Positions 22,290 to 34,769 of a DNA stretch of 64,000 nt are shown one piece after another; position 1 is the first letter of the stretch, and the number at the start of each line of letters is the position of its first letter. The DNA lies in assembly GCA_036435485.1 (NCBI GenBank), contig CM071599.1:206993178-207057177 (forward strand), given 5' to 3'. Source of the DNA: Saposhnikovia divaricata. Taxonomy: Eukaryota; Streptophyta; Magnoliopsida; Apiales; Apiaceae. A program made the position numbers and the translations under genes. The notes beneath the pieces are model-generated. The model ran no database searches. It was not told the DNA's origin and saw only the letters and a list, made by a program, of their open reading frames with translations.

Positions 22290-23870
22290 TGCTTACACTA
22301 ATACACGCAAGCGTACGCGGTCACAAGTAATATAGAATAAAGTTGAGTTTGTTCCCACAGAGATCTGGTTTTGGTTTTAATTCAATTATTGTACCTATGC
22401 AACAATGTATGGTTTTTACTCACTTCTAAGACAATTAACAAATTGGGATTTTGATTTACTAAATTTAACTAAGATGCTATTTAACAAACTAAGAATTACT
22501 TAACTAATGAGAATTGGAATCGAATTACTTATATGAGAATAAACATGGGATCCTAACTTCATTAACTACTTCACTTAGAGATGATGCCTTTAATCAATGC
22601 ATGCGATGGTTTTGATATCTGATCAGACATCACGAAACTAGTATAGATTACCTCTCGGTATACGAACACCAAACTACTAATACATCCATAAAATAGATAG
22701 AATATGGGTAGACACCAATTATGTTTACACCCTATATCTCTATACGATTTGAAAACATAACGGTTGAAAATCAAGTTGTCTCTTAAGATCACATAGGGCA
22801 GCACAATATCTCTATTTACGCTACAAATCATGATGTTAAAACATCAACCTATCCTATGCTAGCATGGCAAGTTCTAAATCTTAAGATCCATTCTCATTTT
22901 GTAAGAGATTAACAAATTAGATGTTAGCTACGCATCTAAATATATGAAGCACAACCATACGAGGATATTAAGATTTCATCACACACAAATCTTTAAAGCA
23001 ATCAAACTACTAAGCTACATAGATAAATCCGTTAGAATCCCATGACAATGATTAGTTCATAATTGAACCGTTCATCACCATGGGATTTGATGAAAACATG
23101 ATATTAAACAAAGGATGAATAAAAGTAATAATATTAATAGAACGAAAAATTGAGAAAACAAATCTAGAATCCAGAATAACGCCTAAGAAAAGAATGCAAA
23201 AGATGAAGTAGATCCAGATCCGTTGCTTGTCACGAGCGTCAAACCTTTCTCCCCTTTTCTCCCTTGCAATTCTAAGTTATGCTATGTAATTCTACAAATT
23301 ACAAATTACAATGATACGATGTGTTTATATAGCCCTAGAAGTCTTTCCCATCAAGAAATTACCAAACAATATAATTAGAATTCGATTTAGGTGCAAGGAA
23401 CTGCCTAAAAAATGATTACAACTCAAATTAGGGCAAAACTATAATTTTTCAAGATCCCTGGCCGGCCAGGGCGCAGTCTGCCTAGCAAAGGCGCAGAATG
23501 CGCACCTCCAATCTGTTTGCTACGCAAACTGCCTAGCAAGGGCGCAGTCTGCCTATTCCAATTCTGTCGGCTTCCTGATTTTGCTTTTATTTCTTCGTTT
23601 TCGTGCCGTTTACTCCCTTTTCTTTTGCATTTACATCCGTCCTCAATCCTTTAGCCTATTAATCTTCATGGAAGCTTAAACAAGTTCCCATTCTTAATTC
23701 CAATGCTAACTTTCAACTCCAAAATTGATGGAAAATACCAACCCTAATCAATATTTCTACAAACCTGCACACTTAAATAAAACACATCAAAACTACAACA
23801 AACTTGAGGCCAAGTGAATCAATTTAAGCCAAAATTAAGCGATCCAAGTGGATATGAAATCCACTTATCA
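22290..23870 (-). repeat. 5' LTR, 1.58 kb
   Basis: Minus strand: begins TGATAAGTGGATTTC at 23870 and ends GCA at 22290, next to the primer site. A short internal repeat (GGGCGCAGTCTGCCTA and GGCGCAGAATGCGC) lies at 23466-23560, and a GC-rich GGCCGGCC near 23459. The first 200 bp are shared with the truncated 3' LTR at 1818-2023. Confidence 0.88.
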
Positions 23871-25225
23871 GTAGGATTGTGTATAGTTAAGTGAGAACGT
23901 CAGAGCTCATATAGAGTTCGTGTTGGACTATTGGTTATAGTACCAATGAGTATGTTAAGATTAGAATGCTTGCTAGAAATGATTGCGCCGAGTTGGATAA
24001 AACTCCTAGCGATTGTAGATGTCTATTGTGGAATCTTCAGAGATTGTTATGAGTCGACGATATAGGATATCGATAACCACAGGACGTGGAGAATTAGAGT
24101 TATTTATGAATGGTGATCTTTCAAAGGAACTGATAGAGAAGACATCTGTGGAGACCTTGGCAATACCTTCATTTCCTATGATTTATTTGGAAACCTCTCC
24201 AAGAGAGACTTTTGGTAGAAGAGATATTCCCTCTTCTGAGTTAGATTTTGATGTTAATGATTCACCCGTATTTGGGTGTTCAATTGTGTCAGAGGCTATA
24301 GGATACCTACTTTCAGGTTTCTCAGGCCCTGTCGAGTTTGTGATACTTGAACTTCCATTTTTTTCCTCCAAGTGGTGGATAACTCTATTTGAAATATATT
24401 CTCCACGTGCTTATTTTGTGCCAGTATTTTTCTGGTTATTCTGTTTTCTCACGAAATAGCACATTTGAAGTTTGTTCAGTTTCATTCCAAGGTATACGTT
24501 TGACAATTATTCGCCAAATGAAGATATTTATTAATTTGATCTTGAATTCATTTCATATTTCTTTACTCTGACTGAGACGAACAACCCTATTTATAGGGGA
24601 CACAAGGACTATTTGTCTGTGTGATAGAAGTCTGATGGGACGCCATCGCTTGTGAGCTGTACATCATAAGGAAGGGAAACACCCATTTACTGGTGAGTGT
24701 CTGAATAAGGCATGCAACGTTAAGTTCTTTTGATCATATTGATCTCTCAGTCATTCTTTTATTCTAAAATGATGAGTACTTTAAATCTCATAATTTGATG
24801 ACCATAATTATGTGACACTTGCTTTGAAATGGAATCTTTTCTATTCAAAGTTCCATGATCCATGTTACCTCTATAAGTTCTGAAGGTATGCTAACCATGT
24901 CGTAATGAATTAACCTCACTTATAAGAATTGAGAATTGCGGGAGATTGCCAAGGACAAAAGAGGATCATGATACCAGTACAATGTTGGTGGATAGAGTAA
25001 CTGAGTCATCTATTTTCTTCCTATTAAGGAGAGTTATTCTATTGAGAAGTTGGTTAGCCTCGAAGAAGGCTCGTGATTCATAAGAAACCCCAGGTTGGGA
25101 AAGGCTCGGGATTTCGAAGGACCGGGAGTGGGACTGTTAACAGGGCGGTAGGCAAATAGGAGCGCCACCCCCATACAATCAAGACCCTCACTACAAGAAT
25201 GCAGGATATGCAAGAGGAAACATAC
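23871..25225 (+). other. Sequence between the LTR element and gypsy pol, with an unrecognised ORF at 24019-24459
   Basis: A 146-residue plus-strand frame (start MSIVESSEIVMSRRYRIS; RRDIPSSELDFDV; hydrophobic C-terminus FVPVFFWLFCFL) is not recognised. It may be the degenerate 5' part of the gypsy element that follows, since the same strand reads into its zinc knuckle. No LTR or primer site was found for that element here. Confidence 0.3.
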
Positions 25226-27685
25226 AGGGTCTTGCAACCTCTAGGATATAAGATGCTATAAGTGCAACCAACCAGGACTTTTAATGTGATTGTAAAAGGA
25301 GGAAGGTTAAGCTGAAATTAGTATAAGGGAAGGAAATTTTGTTTAGAGGACATCGACACACCAAGAGATTCTTGAGTATGATTCAAGTGAAGAGATTGTG
25401 GCACCAGGGGTGCGACATACTTAGCCTATGTGATAGATACAGAGAAGGGAGTACCCAATTTAACGGATATTCCAGTAGAGAATGAATTCGAGGATGTGTT
25501 TCTAGAGGATCTTACGGGATTATCACCCGAATGAGATATAGAGTTTGAGATAGACTTAGTGTCAGGGACCGCACCAGTTTCGAAGGCCCCATACCGGCTA
25601 GCTATTATTGAGATGAAGGAATTAGCCACACAGTTACAAGAGTGGTTGGAAAAAGGAATGATAAGACCCAGTGTGTCCCCTTGGGATGCACCAGTTTTAT
25701 TTGTGAAGAAAAAGGATGGCATCGTGAGATTATGTATTGATTACCGAGAGCTAAATAAGTTGACCATTAAGAATAAGTACCTACTGCCAAGGATAGAGAA
25801 TTTATTTGACTAGTTGAAAGGTGTCGTCTACTTTTCAAAGATTGGCCTGAGAATCGGATATCACCAACTGAAAATTAAACTAGAGGATGTATCGAAGACA
25901 GCATTCCGCACAAGATATGGACATTATAAGTTCTTAGTGATGTCATTTGAATTAACCAATGCGCCAACCACTTTTATGGACTTAATGAATCGAATTTTTA
26001 AGAAGTATTTGGACAAGTGTGTCATAGTATTCATTGTTGATATTTTGGCCTACTCCAAAATAGAGGAAGAACATGCAGAGCATTCGAGGCTAGTTCTAGA
26101 GGTACTAAGGAAAGAAGAGCTATACGTTAATTTTTTTAGAATGGGAATTTTGGTTGAAGGAGGTTCAATTTTTAGGATATGTGATAAGTGGTGAAGGAAT
26201 ATTGGTCGATCCCGCCAAGATAGAAGCTGTTATGAATTGGGAGAAATCGATTACTCCAACGGAGATAAGAAAAATTTTGTGAGATCGGCAGATTACTATA
26301 AGAGATTCGTTCAGGATTTCACTAAAATAGCAGCCCCGTTTACCCAACTTACCGCAAGACAGAGAAGATTGAGTGGACAAAGAAGTATCAGGAGAGTTTT
26401 CAAGAGCTAAAGAGAAGGTTAGTGACAGCCCCGATGCTGGTGTTGCCTGATGATAAGGAGATTTTATGATTTATAGAGACTCATCTCATAAGGGATTAGG
26501 TTTTGCTACTGCAGCACGACAAGGTAATTGCATATGTGTCAAGACAATTGAAGAAATATGAGATAAGGTAACATACACGTGGCCTAAAGAGTACTACAAT
26601 AGTTTTTGCACTTAAAATTTGGAGACACTACATGTACAGAAAAAAATGTGATATTTACACGGACCATAAGAGCCATAAGTATATCTTCACCCAGAAAGAG
26701 TTAAAGATGAGACAGAGGAGATGACTAGAGCTGCTAATGGATTATGATTGTTCGATAAATTATCACCCCGGTAAGGCCAATATGGTGGTCGATGCCCTGA
26801 GTAGAAAGGAACTACTAAAAATGTTAGTTTCTTCGGAATAGTTGATAAGAGAGTTTGTGCGAATGGAGTTAGAAGTCAAGCTACCAAAAGAAGGAACTGA
26901 AACACTATTTGAGATTCGAGTTCAACTAGAGCTGATTGAGAAAATACGGATATGTCAAGAGAAGATCAAGGAGGCACAAGGAGAAAAGATAGTTGGAGAT
27001 GAGCAAAGTTGTGAGAAAGATGAAAAAGGGATCCTAAGATTTATTAATAGAATTTGAATTCCGAATGTCCAAGAGCTTCAGGATGATATTTTGCATGAGG
27101 CACGCAACTCTAGATTTTCTATTCACCCTAAGAGCACCAAAATGTACTGAGACCTTAAAGAGTATTATTGGTGGCCAAACATGAAGAAGGACGTGGCTGA
27201 GTGGGTAAGTAAATGTTTAAATTGCCAGAGAGTGAAAGCAGAACACCAGATACCAAGTAGACTTTTACAATCTTTAGAGATTCCCGAGAAAAATAGGAGC
27301 CTATTGCGATTGATTTTGTAGTAGGGTTACCGAGAACCTAAAATAACGATGCTATATGGATTATAATAGACCGGTTAATAAACTCAGCACATTTCCTCCT
27401 AGTTAATGAGAGATACATAATTGACCGATTAGTTGAGTTATATTTGAAAGAGATAGTGGCGAGACATGGAGTTCCGATGGCCAGTGTGTCAGACAGGGAT
27501 CCTAAATTTAATTCTAGATTTTGGAGAAGCTTTTAGTACTGTTTAGGGACTAAGATGAACATGATTACTGCTTATCACCCCAAACCGACGGTCAGAGTAA
27601 GAGAACTATTCAGACGATTGAAGAGAGTCTATGCGATTGATTTCAAAGGAAACTGGGATCGCATTCAGATTTTGTTATACTTTAG
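25226..27685 (+). mobile_element. Decayed Ty3/gypsy retrotransposon body (gag knuckle, RT, RNase H, integrase)
   Basis: Plus strand. A partial zinc knuckle (CYKCNQPG at about 25230) is followed almost at once by reverse transcriptase, so the protease is deleted. RT spans 25412-26200. The RNase H-like region 26490-26850 includes YVSRQLKKYE and VDALSRKE. Integrase from about 27060 has HEARNSRFSIHPKSTKMY, YYWWPNMKKDVAEWV and CLNCQRVKAEHQ (zinc-binding part), AIDFVVGLP, and VSDRDPKFNSRFW. The integrase is cut by a MITE at 27686. Many stops and frameshifts. From 26406 on it is duplicated at 37132. Confidence 0.9.
25412..26200 (+). pseudogene. Ty3/gypsy reverse transcriptase, inactivated
   Basis: Reads YPIV-like linker, FEDVFLEDLTGL, then APYRLAIIEMKELATQLQEW, MIRPSVSPWDAPVLFVKKKD, RLCIDYRELNKLTIKN, FSKIGLRIGYHQLKI, KTAFRTRYGHYKFLVMSF and LMNRIFKKYLDKCVIVFI. 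The catalytic box, normally F-x-D-D-I-L, reads FIVDIL: one of the two metal-binding aspartates is valine. A TGA near 25532, a TAG at 25811-25813 and a frameshift after about 26130 also break it. Confidence 0.9.
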
Positions 27686-27989
27686 TACTTCCTCGGTCCC
27701 AAAAATACCGAGCTTGTTTGACTTGCACGAAATTATAAAAAGATTTAAAAAATAAATTAAGTTAGATGAAAAACGGGTAGAATGGTGGGACCTATCAATA
27801 TAAATAATAGATTTGAGACAAGGGAAAAAAGTAGTGGGTGTAATACTATTTAAAATATTTATATAATAAAAAAAAAGTAAAGTTAGTGAATGTAATAGTG
27901 AAAAATAATGTAGTAAAGTATGTTCATTCTTTTTGGGACATCCGAAAAGGGTATAAGGGTCAAATAAAATTGGTCGGAAGGAGGAAGTA
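27686..27989. mobile_element. Stowaway-like MITE, about 304 bp
   Basis: Begins TACTTCCTCGGTCCC and ends GGTCGGAAGGAGGAAGTA: imperfect terminal inverted repeats with TA at each end. It interrupts the gypsy integrase. The copy at 38419-38721 was carried by the segmental duplication. Confidence 0.72.
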
Positions 27990-28010
27990 GTAAAGATTGA
28001 GACTAAATGT

Positions 28011-28269
28011 TACTCCCTCCGTCCTAATGAATTTTATACATTGGGGGACGGGGACGTGGCACGCATTTTAAGGCTCCTAACTACTATAGTTACATAACTT
28101 ATTTTTACAATTTTCTTTTTTTTTTTGTATAAAAATAGAACAGTCCTACTTTTATAAAAAAAAGAAAATTTTAAAAATAAGTTATGGAACTATACTAGTT
28201 ATTCACCTTAAAATACGTGTCAAACACTTTAAAAGAAATGTATAGAAATGAATGGGACAGAGGGAGTAT
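28011..28269. mobile_element. CTCCCTCCGTCC-type MITE, about 255 bp
   Basis: TACTCCCTCCGTCCTAATGA at the left and AATGGGACAGAGGGAGTA at the right form terminal inverted repeats with a TA target duplication, as in Stowaway (Tc1/mariner) MITEs. The interior is also self-complementary around 28090-28190. The copy is at 38743-38999. Confidence 0.82.
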
Positions 28270-30500
28270 TTGTAATTTTGTTCAGCTATATCACCCTAAA
28301 AACTTTCCATGAAAGTTGCTTTAATTAAGTTAAACACATGTTTCTTTTGCTAAATAAGTTGAACACATGTTAATTCCTTTAAAATAGCAAAATCTTAGAT
28401 GTGACATAATATTTGTGTTTCACAAAATATATATATATATATTATACTATTAACTATTGGGATTACTATCCTCTTTCAACAAGGTACGGAGGTAATGATA
28501 AACTCAAACAATTATTCATACATATAGCTCACCTGATAAATCAAGTTCAAGCATAATTTTGAGAACTAAAATTAGTTATTTATTTCTAGGAAATTTTATG
28601 ATTCAAAAATTATACTGAACACATTATTGTAAATTTTGAATTAATAACAACAAAGTACCAAAATTCATTATTAAAATTTTATATTAGTATAATAAACATG
28701 ATCAAACATGTAGAAGATCATTTGCTTTTAATACATTCAAATTTTTAACTTTTAATGTTGTTGAAGAAGAGGGCTTGAGGGCTTGGTATTTAACAAGGAT
28801 GTGGGACTTCATTTGTTGCTTAACTAGCTACTCACATTGCCCAACTAGTTACCCTCGTATACTTGTATAAATATTTTTGCTTTTCTTACATGCTGTATTT
28901 AACAAGGATGTGGTATTTAACTGAGATAAGTCACCATGCGGTAATCATGATAAGAAAGAATGATCAAAGTGCCTACCAGGAGGATGGATGGCCCGAAATA
29001 TATACCAATAGGCGCTGGGCGCGGCCCTTTCTGTCCACTGTACACGCATGTGTGGCATGCGTGTAGACTGCTTACAAAGAGCACACATGTGTGACATGCG
29101 TGTGTTTTGTTTTTAATCCATGGAATACGCATATCACACAAGCGTGGGTGCTTATGAAAAAAAAAAAGTACACGTGTGACATGCGTGTTCTGTGTAAACA
29201 ACCTACACGCATGTCACACATGCGGCCTTCACCCTTATGATAATTGCTCTCTCACTAAAAGATCCATTGTTCCGTTTCTAAGAAATTTCATGTGATGGTA
29301 GTAGATAATTTTGTTTACAAATTTTTTAAAATTATGGGAGTGTATTTAACGGAGATTTTGGGAGATTTTGGAAACAAATTGATATGCTAAATCTAGATTT
29401 TAAAAAATTCATTAATATTGGTATTTTTCAATTCAGAGTTAATACTATTTTTTAAAATCTAGATGTATTCGATTAAGATTTTAAAATATCTTTTGAAATC
29501 ATGGTGTATTTAATTTGCATTTATAAAAATCTAATAAAATATGATGATATTCAGAAATTCATATTTCTGTAAAATTTATTAAAATGATGCATTTTGATAG
29601 AATTTCTAATATTTTTTGTAAGTTAAAAATAATTACATCTAAAATCTACCAGATTTTGAAGTATTTCCCAAATTTTGTCAATTTTAAAAGAATCTGTATT
29701 GAATTGATATTAACGATGATCTTTTAGAGACCACATAATATTATCAATACCTTAGAATTTCTTAAAATCTACATTCAGTATGGCACTTTAATTGAAAATC
29801 TTTTAAGAAACAAATTCTCGTTTCTTTTTAATTAGTTACGAAATTGAATCCTTAAATATATTTTTTTCTGAAAATTGTGCTTTCTTTGATTATTAAAAAA
29901 ATTATTGAATATGGTAAGAAATATTAATTTTTAAATATTTTCTCATTTTGAAAATAAAATCACTTCCATTAAATAAAATGAACACATAGAGTTTAGAAAA
30001 ATTCTTTAAAATGTCAAATAAAGATATAAAAAATCAGGAATATACTTTCTTTGAGTCAAAACAAACACCGGATACAAGAAAATATTTAAGAATATCTACT
30101 CTTTCCAATTACGTATATTAAATCTGAAATAATGCAAAATACATTTTTTTTTCTTTTTGTGGCAAACAATCCAAGATACATCTTGTATTTTACTTTTACC
30201 AAAATACTATATGTAGCACATAGCGGCATTTTAATAATTATTTCTAAATTCAAATTTAATTTAAATACCTTTTCTAATTCAAAATTCTTTTTCTAATTCA
30301 TCCGCTGTATTATTCTGTTAGGCTGTGTTTGTTTCATAAACATTTACATAAAAATATAATCTTTTGCTTATATGATTAACATTTCGGGCCCCAAACACGC
30401 CTCAACTAAGTTAACGTCACTCTTGCTTATACAGTGCTGCTATATGACGACTGCATGACATTTCACGTAGCATTTCACCAACAACAAACCCTAAATTTCA
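28270..30500. other. AT-rich non-coding region upstream of the dioxygenase first exon
   Basis: No protein-coding gene recognised. It contains a cluster of CACGCATGT palindromes (29037-29222) and a long AT-rich stretch (29300-30300). The whole region recurs at 39000-41215. Confidence 0.6.
29037..29222. repeat. Cluster of ACACGCATGT/ACATGCGTGT palindromic motifs
   Basis: At least six occurrences of ACACGCATGT, ACATGCGTGT or close variants in both orientations within 190 bp, separated by unrelated spacers. The copy at 39746-39942 has an almost perfect 30-bp palindrome at its start. Function unknown. Confidence 0.7.
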
Positions 30501-30502
30501 CC

Positions 30503-30510
30503 TATATATA
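30503..30510 (+). promoter_or_regulatory. Likely TATA box of the dioxygenase gene (copy 1)
   Basis: TATATATA about 90 bp before the ATG at 30597, in a pyrimidine/adenine context typical of plant core promoters. The same layout is at 41219-41226. Confidence 0.55.
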
Positions 30511-30596
30511 GTCCCAGTCCCTAACCGAACAAAGCAAAATCTCAAATCTGCAGACCATATATCTCACCCAACAAAGCGCAGATCCATAGTCCCATA

Positions 30597-30825
30597 ATGT
30601 CTTCGTGTTCGAGCAACAGTCTAAACTCCTCCTCTCACTGGCCTCATCAGAAGGACTCCAAATCTGTCTCATGAACCTGAAAATTATGAAAATCTGCAAA
30701 CAAAATTTAATTCCTTACTCTACAGCAGCATTGAAAGTCATCTACCACCACAGATGCTGAACGCTTCTCGGGATGCAAAAGCTCAACACATAGACCAGAT
30801 TCTTATGGACTCCTCCTGATAAGAT
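30597..30825 (+). pseudogene. First exon of a PKHD-type 2-oxoglutarate dioxygenase gene, copy 1 (orphan)
   Basis: Starts MSSCSSNSLNSSSHWPHQ at 30597. After about 25 codons a frameshift moves to HEPENYENLQTKFNSLLYSS, IESHLPPQMLNASRDAK and DQILMDSS, followed by a stop and a donor-like AGTAAGTG. The second part matches the N-terminal region of plant PKHD-type hydroxylases (2-oxoglutarate/Fe(II) dioxygenases of unknown substrate) as I know the family. This copy has no downstream exons: the duplication breakpoint at about 32930 cuts it off. The copy at 41312-41540 is the one in line with exons 2-5 at 58461-60479. Confidence 0.65.
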
Positions 30826-31499
30826 AGTAAGTGTGTGCATTTATTCATTCGATTAATATTGTTTTGCACCATTTCTCGAAATGAAGTACTACACCATAAA
30901 CAACCTACTATAACAAAAAAAATGTTACAGCCATAAAGAGATATATATAGAGAGAAAGAAAGAAGATAGAGAGAGAAGCAGTTTTCGGGTGCTAGTACAC
31001 ATCAATCCTTCGAGAAAAGCATTCGTGTGGATACCGGTAGAGCGTAGTTCGCGAGAGCGGGATGCGTGGTGATTCAGTAGCTAGGATCTCTAATTGTCAT
31101 CCGTTCATAAAGCTTCTTTAAGGTAATAATCTAACTCCGAATTAAATCTTTTGTTTTTGCATAGATCCCGCGGTTGTTACAAAAAAAAAACAAGAATGTA
31201 TACACACAAAACATAAGTAGTAAATTTTTACTTTAGATAAAGAGATAGAATTTGGAGTGGTTGATATACAGAGAGAATCGTAGAAGAAGCAGCCATGGTG
31301 TATGTATGTATCTGTGTATATGGCACTCCAACAGTTAATCAACACTTTTCATGTTATGATGTGTAAAGCATGGTCTGAAAGTCCAAACTAGATGTATTGT
31401 CGTGTAAAATTCTTTTAATTCAGAATGTGTGTAGTTCATTCATATTCTTATGATTATACTTGATGGTATTCAATAATCAAAATATCCTGTTCATCCGAA

Positions 31500-32925
31500 A
31501 ATGGTAATCTTCTATATGTTAATTATAGGAGAGAACAATGTTCAGGGAAATAGGCAACAGAAAGGGCCAGTGGATGCAAGTTATCTTCTCTTTAATATTT
31601 GATATGGTTCAAAGCAGAAATAATTCCAAACTCATCATAAAAAAGAAAAATCTAGATGTTAGAAAATCTGTTAAAAACAATTGCTCAACACTATTCGTGT
31701 AGTTGATTAATTGTACCGTAATTTCTCTCTGTTCTTTGATTGCGTCTCTTATCCTTTGTACAATTGCTTATTGCAAGCAATGTGCTTAAATTCTCCTTTA
31801 AGTTGTTTCATCAGATTTGCATTGATATCAGGTTCTCTCTGTCCCAGCATATGTTGTAGCACATTATTTCTAGATGTACAGATACATATGAAACATGTTA
31901 GTTTATAATATCATTTATAGTGCAAACTGCAAAGAAAAATACAACCAAGGTATCAGAGAGAACTAACCCATAAGGATCTCTTGAGAGATGAACTACATTA
32001 GCTAATATCTTAGAGGCTAACCGTTGTCTAGGTTGCCCCTTGCATTTCTCCACACATATCTGCAGAACACAACAACAACTTCTATCTATGGCAACTTTAT
32101 AACAGTTATCCGCTAGGTTATTGATGAGCAGCTGTCAACGACAACTAATGTTAGATAACCCAATAAAGCAGAGATATACTATAAGTATATTAGAAATGTT
32201 GTTAGTAGTGAAGAGCAAAAATACTAAGACTGTTATAACATTGAGTTATCTCTGCTTCATTGGGTTATCTAACATTGAGTTGTCATTGATAGCTTCTCAT
32301 CAATAACCTAGCGTATAACTGTTATAAGGTTGCCACAGATAGAAGTGGTTGCTCTGGTCTGCAGATATGTGTGGAGAAATCCAAGGGGCAATCTAGACAA
32401 CAGTTAGCCTATGAGATATTAGCTAATGTAGTTCATCTCTCAAGAGATCCTTATGGATTAGTTCTCTCTGCTACCTTGGATGTACTTTTCTTTACAGTTT
32501 GCACTATAAATGATATTGTAAACTAACATGTTTCATATGTATCTGTACATCTAGAAATTATGTACTACAACATATGTTGGGACAGAGAGAACCTGATATC
32601 AATGCAAATCTGATGAAACAACTTGAAGGAGAATTTAAGCACATTGCTTGCAATAAGCAACTATAGAGAGGATAAGAGACGCAATCAAAGAACATTGATA
32701 AATTATGGTACAATTAATCAACTACACGAATACTGGTGAGCAATTGTTTTCAACAGATTCTCTAACATCTAGAATTTTATTTTTTTCTGATGAGCTTGGA
32801 ATTATTTCTTCTTTGCACAATATCAAATAATAAAGGGAAGACAATTGCATCCGCTGGCCCTTTCTGTTGCCTATTTCCCTGAACATTGTTCTCTCCTACA
32901 ATTAACATATAGAAGATTACCATTT
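31500..32925. repeat. Large inverted repeat (hairpin-forming), copy 1, right arm truncated
   Basis: Left arm about 31500-32178, right arm about 32245-32925, with a spacer of under 70 bp. Example pairs are GGCAACAGAAAGGGCCAG (31551) with CTGGCCCTTTCTGTTGCC (32853), and GATAACCCAATAAAGCAGAG with CTCTGCTTCATTGGGTTATC near the centre. The right arm stops at the duplication breakpoint. It lies just downstream of the dioxygenase first exon. Confidence 0.88.
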
Positions 32926-32939
32926 ACTACTGATTCTCG

Positions 32940-33820
32940 TGAGTTAGTTCAGCCGTGGCTTCAAGCTCTCCGTGTATATTGGACTTCTCTTTCTGATTAT
33001 ATCCATTACTTCCATTGCACATTCTAGCAGTAGGTCTATCATTCAAACCAGCATCACGAGCACGGTAATTGCGCTGGTTATTTGCGGTATATGATGAGAA
33101 TTTCCCCATTGGTTGAAACTGACCTGCTGATCTATAACCTGGAGTAAACTGTAGCACACGACACATAATTAATTGCAATAAGTATAACTAGGCCTGGAAA
33201 GATAGATGCAAACTTTGAAATCATCGCCCATAGACCTATTTTTAAAACTTGTACAGAAAGACTATTCATGAGACTTCAACATGAGACAGACAAAATAGAG
33301 GAGGTTAACTTTTCCACCAGGCATAGGCAGTGCTATATTTAACTATGGTAACCTTGATCTCGTTTAAACTCAAACAAAATAAATCTAAAGTGGGTTGCAT
33401 ATCATAGTATCTAGATCAGGAAAGGCAGGGAATTTTAAAGTAATCTAAAGCGCCTGCTCCAACTAATTTACAACTAAAAGAACAAACAAATTATCATAAA
33501 ATAATGCCGCAATTCTACCAGGAAACTTTTAGAAAACTGGCCATATATTACTAATAATCAAGAGCAATTCTACCAGGTATTCATCTTTTAGTAATATATT
33601 ACTAATATATTACATGTTCTTAATGCATTTTTATGATACATGTACCTGATTTGATGGTTTTGGATGCTGTGCGTGAGCCTTGGACATATTTGGCAAGCCA
33701 ACATAGCGTTGTGAATTTGTATTCGGTGGGAAATTAGTTTTGCTGCCCCTGCCCGGCCCTGTTTTTGTCTTTGTTCAGCTTGTTTATTAATTTGCACTTT
33801 GCATATGACTGAAGTCATAA
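32940..33820 (-). pseudogene. Captured ECT gene fragment in the duplicated CACTA-1 part
   Basis: Minus strand. The exon equivalent to 12195-12355 lies at about 33655-33820 (MSKAHAQHPKPSNQ, donor GTACATG), then an intron, then the linker exon ending near 32940 (TPGYRSAGQFQPMGKFSSYT, ARDAGLNDRPTARM, GELEATAELT). The YTH domain itself is not present because the duplication starts at the linker. In contrast to 4247-4747 there is no stop between linker and LEATAELT here, so this copy is closer to the source gene at that point. Confidence 0.75.
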
Positions 33821-33957
33821 TTTACTGATATGTTTTTGTTTAGCTATTGGGGTAGTTCTCAGATAACAACAGATTACCATTTCAAGTATTATAACAATTA
33901 TAATATTGTATTATGTATCTAACAATTTGGTTATTTAAACTTATGTTATATTAAATG

Positions 33958-34687
33958 CAGAAACCTACCCCATGTCGTCTTTCTGTAATGACATCTAAAT
34001 CTAAAAAATTGATCGTGGCAAGAGGGACGGTTTTTCCATCTAGTTTACCAGGGGCTGGCATGGTTCACGGCGTACAAATAGTTCCAGGTAATGTCAAAGT
34101 GTGTGTTGATGATGTCTTCGGTGAATATAAAACAACCCCCCTTCCAGTGCCATGCAATGAGCACATTTTGGTAGGGGATGCAAGTGGTAGCTTTGTTCAA
34201 TGGCCAAAGAATCTCATTCTGTTGGGACAGGTAATAATTTTCAATTAAATTTGTAGTTATGACTGTTATAAAAAATTACATGTCTCCATTGGAAATAATT
34301 AATAATCTTACATTTTGTTTCTACTTTATTAAAAATAAATTTAATTTTTTGGTATCCATTTAATTAGGATCCAATTATACCTGAGAAGAATAAAGTCCAA
34401 CAAACACAGAAAAAGGTTGCTAGTAAAGGGTCGGCTACCCATAATCGAAAGCGTGAACGGCTTGATGTTAATGGTAATGCAGAATTTCAAAATCTGAGTG
34501 AAACCTGTAAATATCTGCATGATGCTGCCTGCTAAATCTGACATCAGTGTTGATAAGAATAGTGAAGTTTTTAAGTGTAATCTTGTTGAAGGATAACCCA
34601 TATCAGTGGCACGTGTTGATATAATTGAATTTTTGACGATGAGTCGCTTGAATATACCAATCTTGCAGATTTTCATGACGTGAGTCT

Positions 34688-34769
<82 letters not shown>

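Larger units (their letters stand above)
1818..23870 (-). mobile_element. Non-autonomous Tat/Athila-like LTR retrotransposon hosting two nested CACTA elements
   Basis: Minus-strand element. The 5' LTR is 22290-23870 (TG...CA), the primer-binding site 22266-22283, the gag-like ORF 15646-16491, the polypurine tract about 2024-2030, and the 3' LTR begins at 2023 but survives only to 1818. After removing CACTA-1 (2822-15021) and CACTA-2 (16674-22252) the internal region is only about 2.5 kb, with no protease, reverse transcriptase or integrase. It therefore depended on another element. The tRNA-Asp-like primer site and the GAGGACAAGCATAGG motif before the polypurine tract are typical of plant Tat/Athila gypsy elements. 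No target duplication can be scored because the left end is lost. Confidence 0.82.

Noticed and set aside
24019..24459. A membrane protein gene, because of the hydrophobic C-terminus
   Set aside because: No recognisable family, and it is surrounded by decayed gypsy sequence. Kept only as an unassigned ORF.
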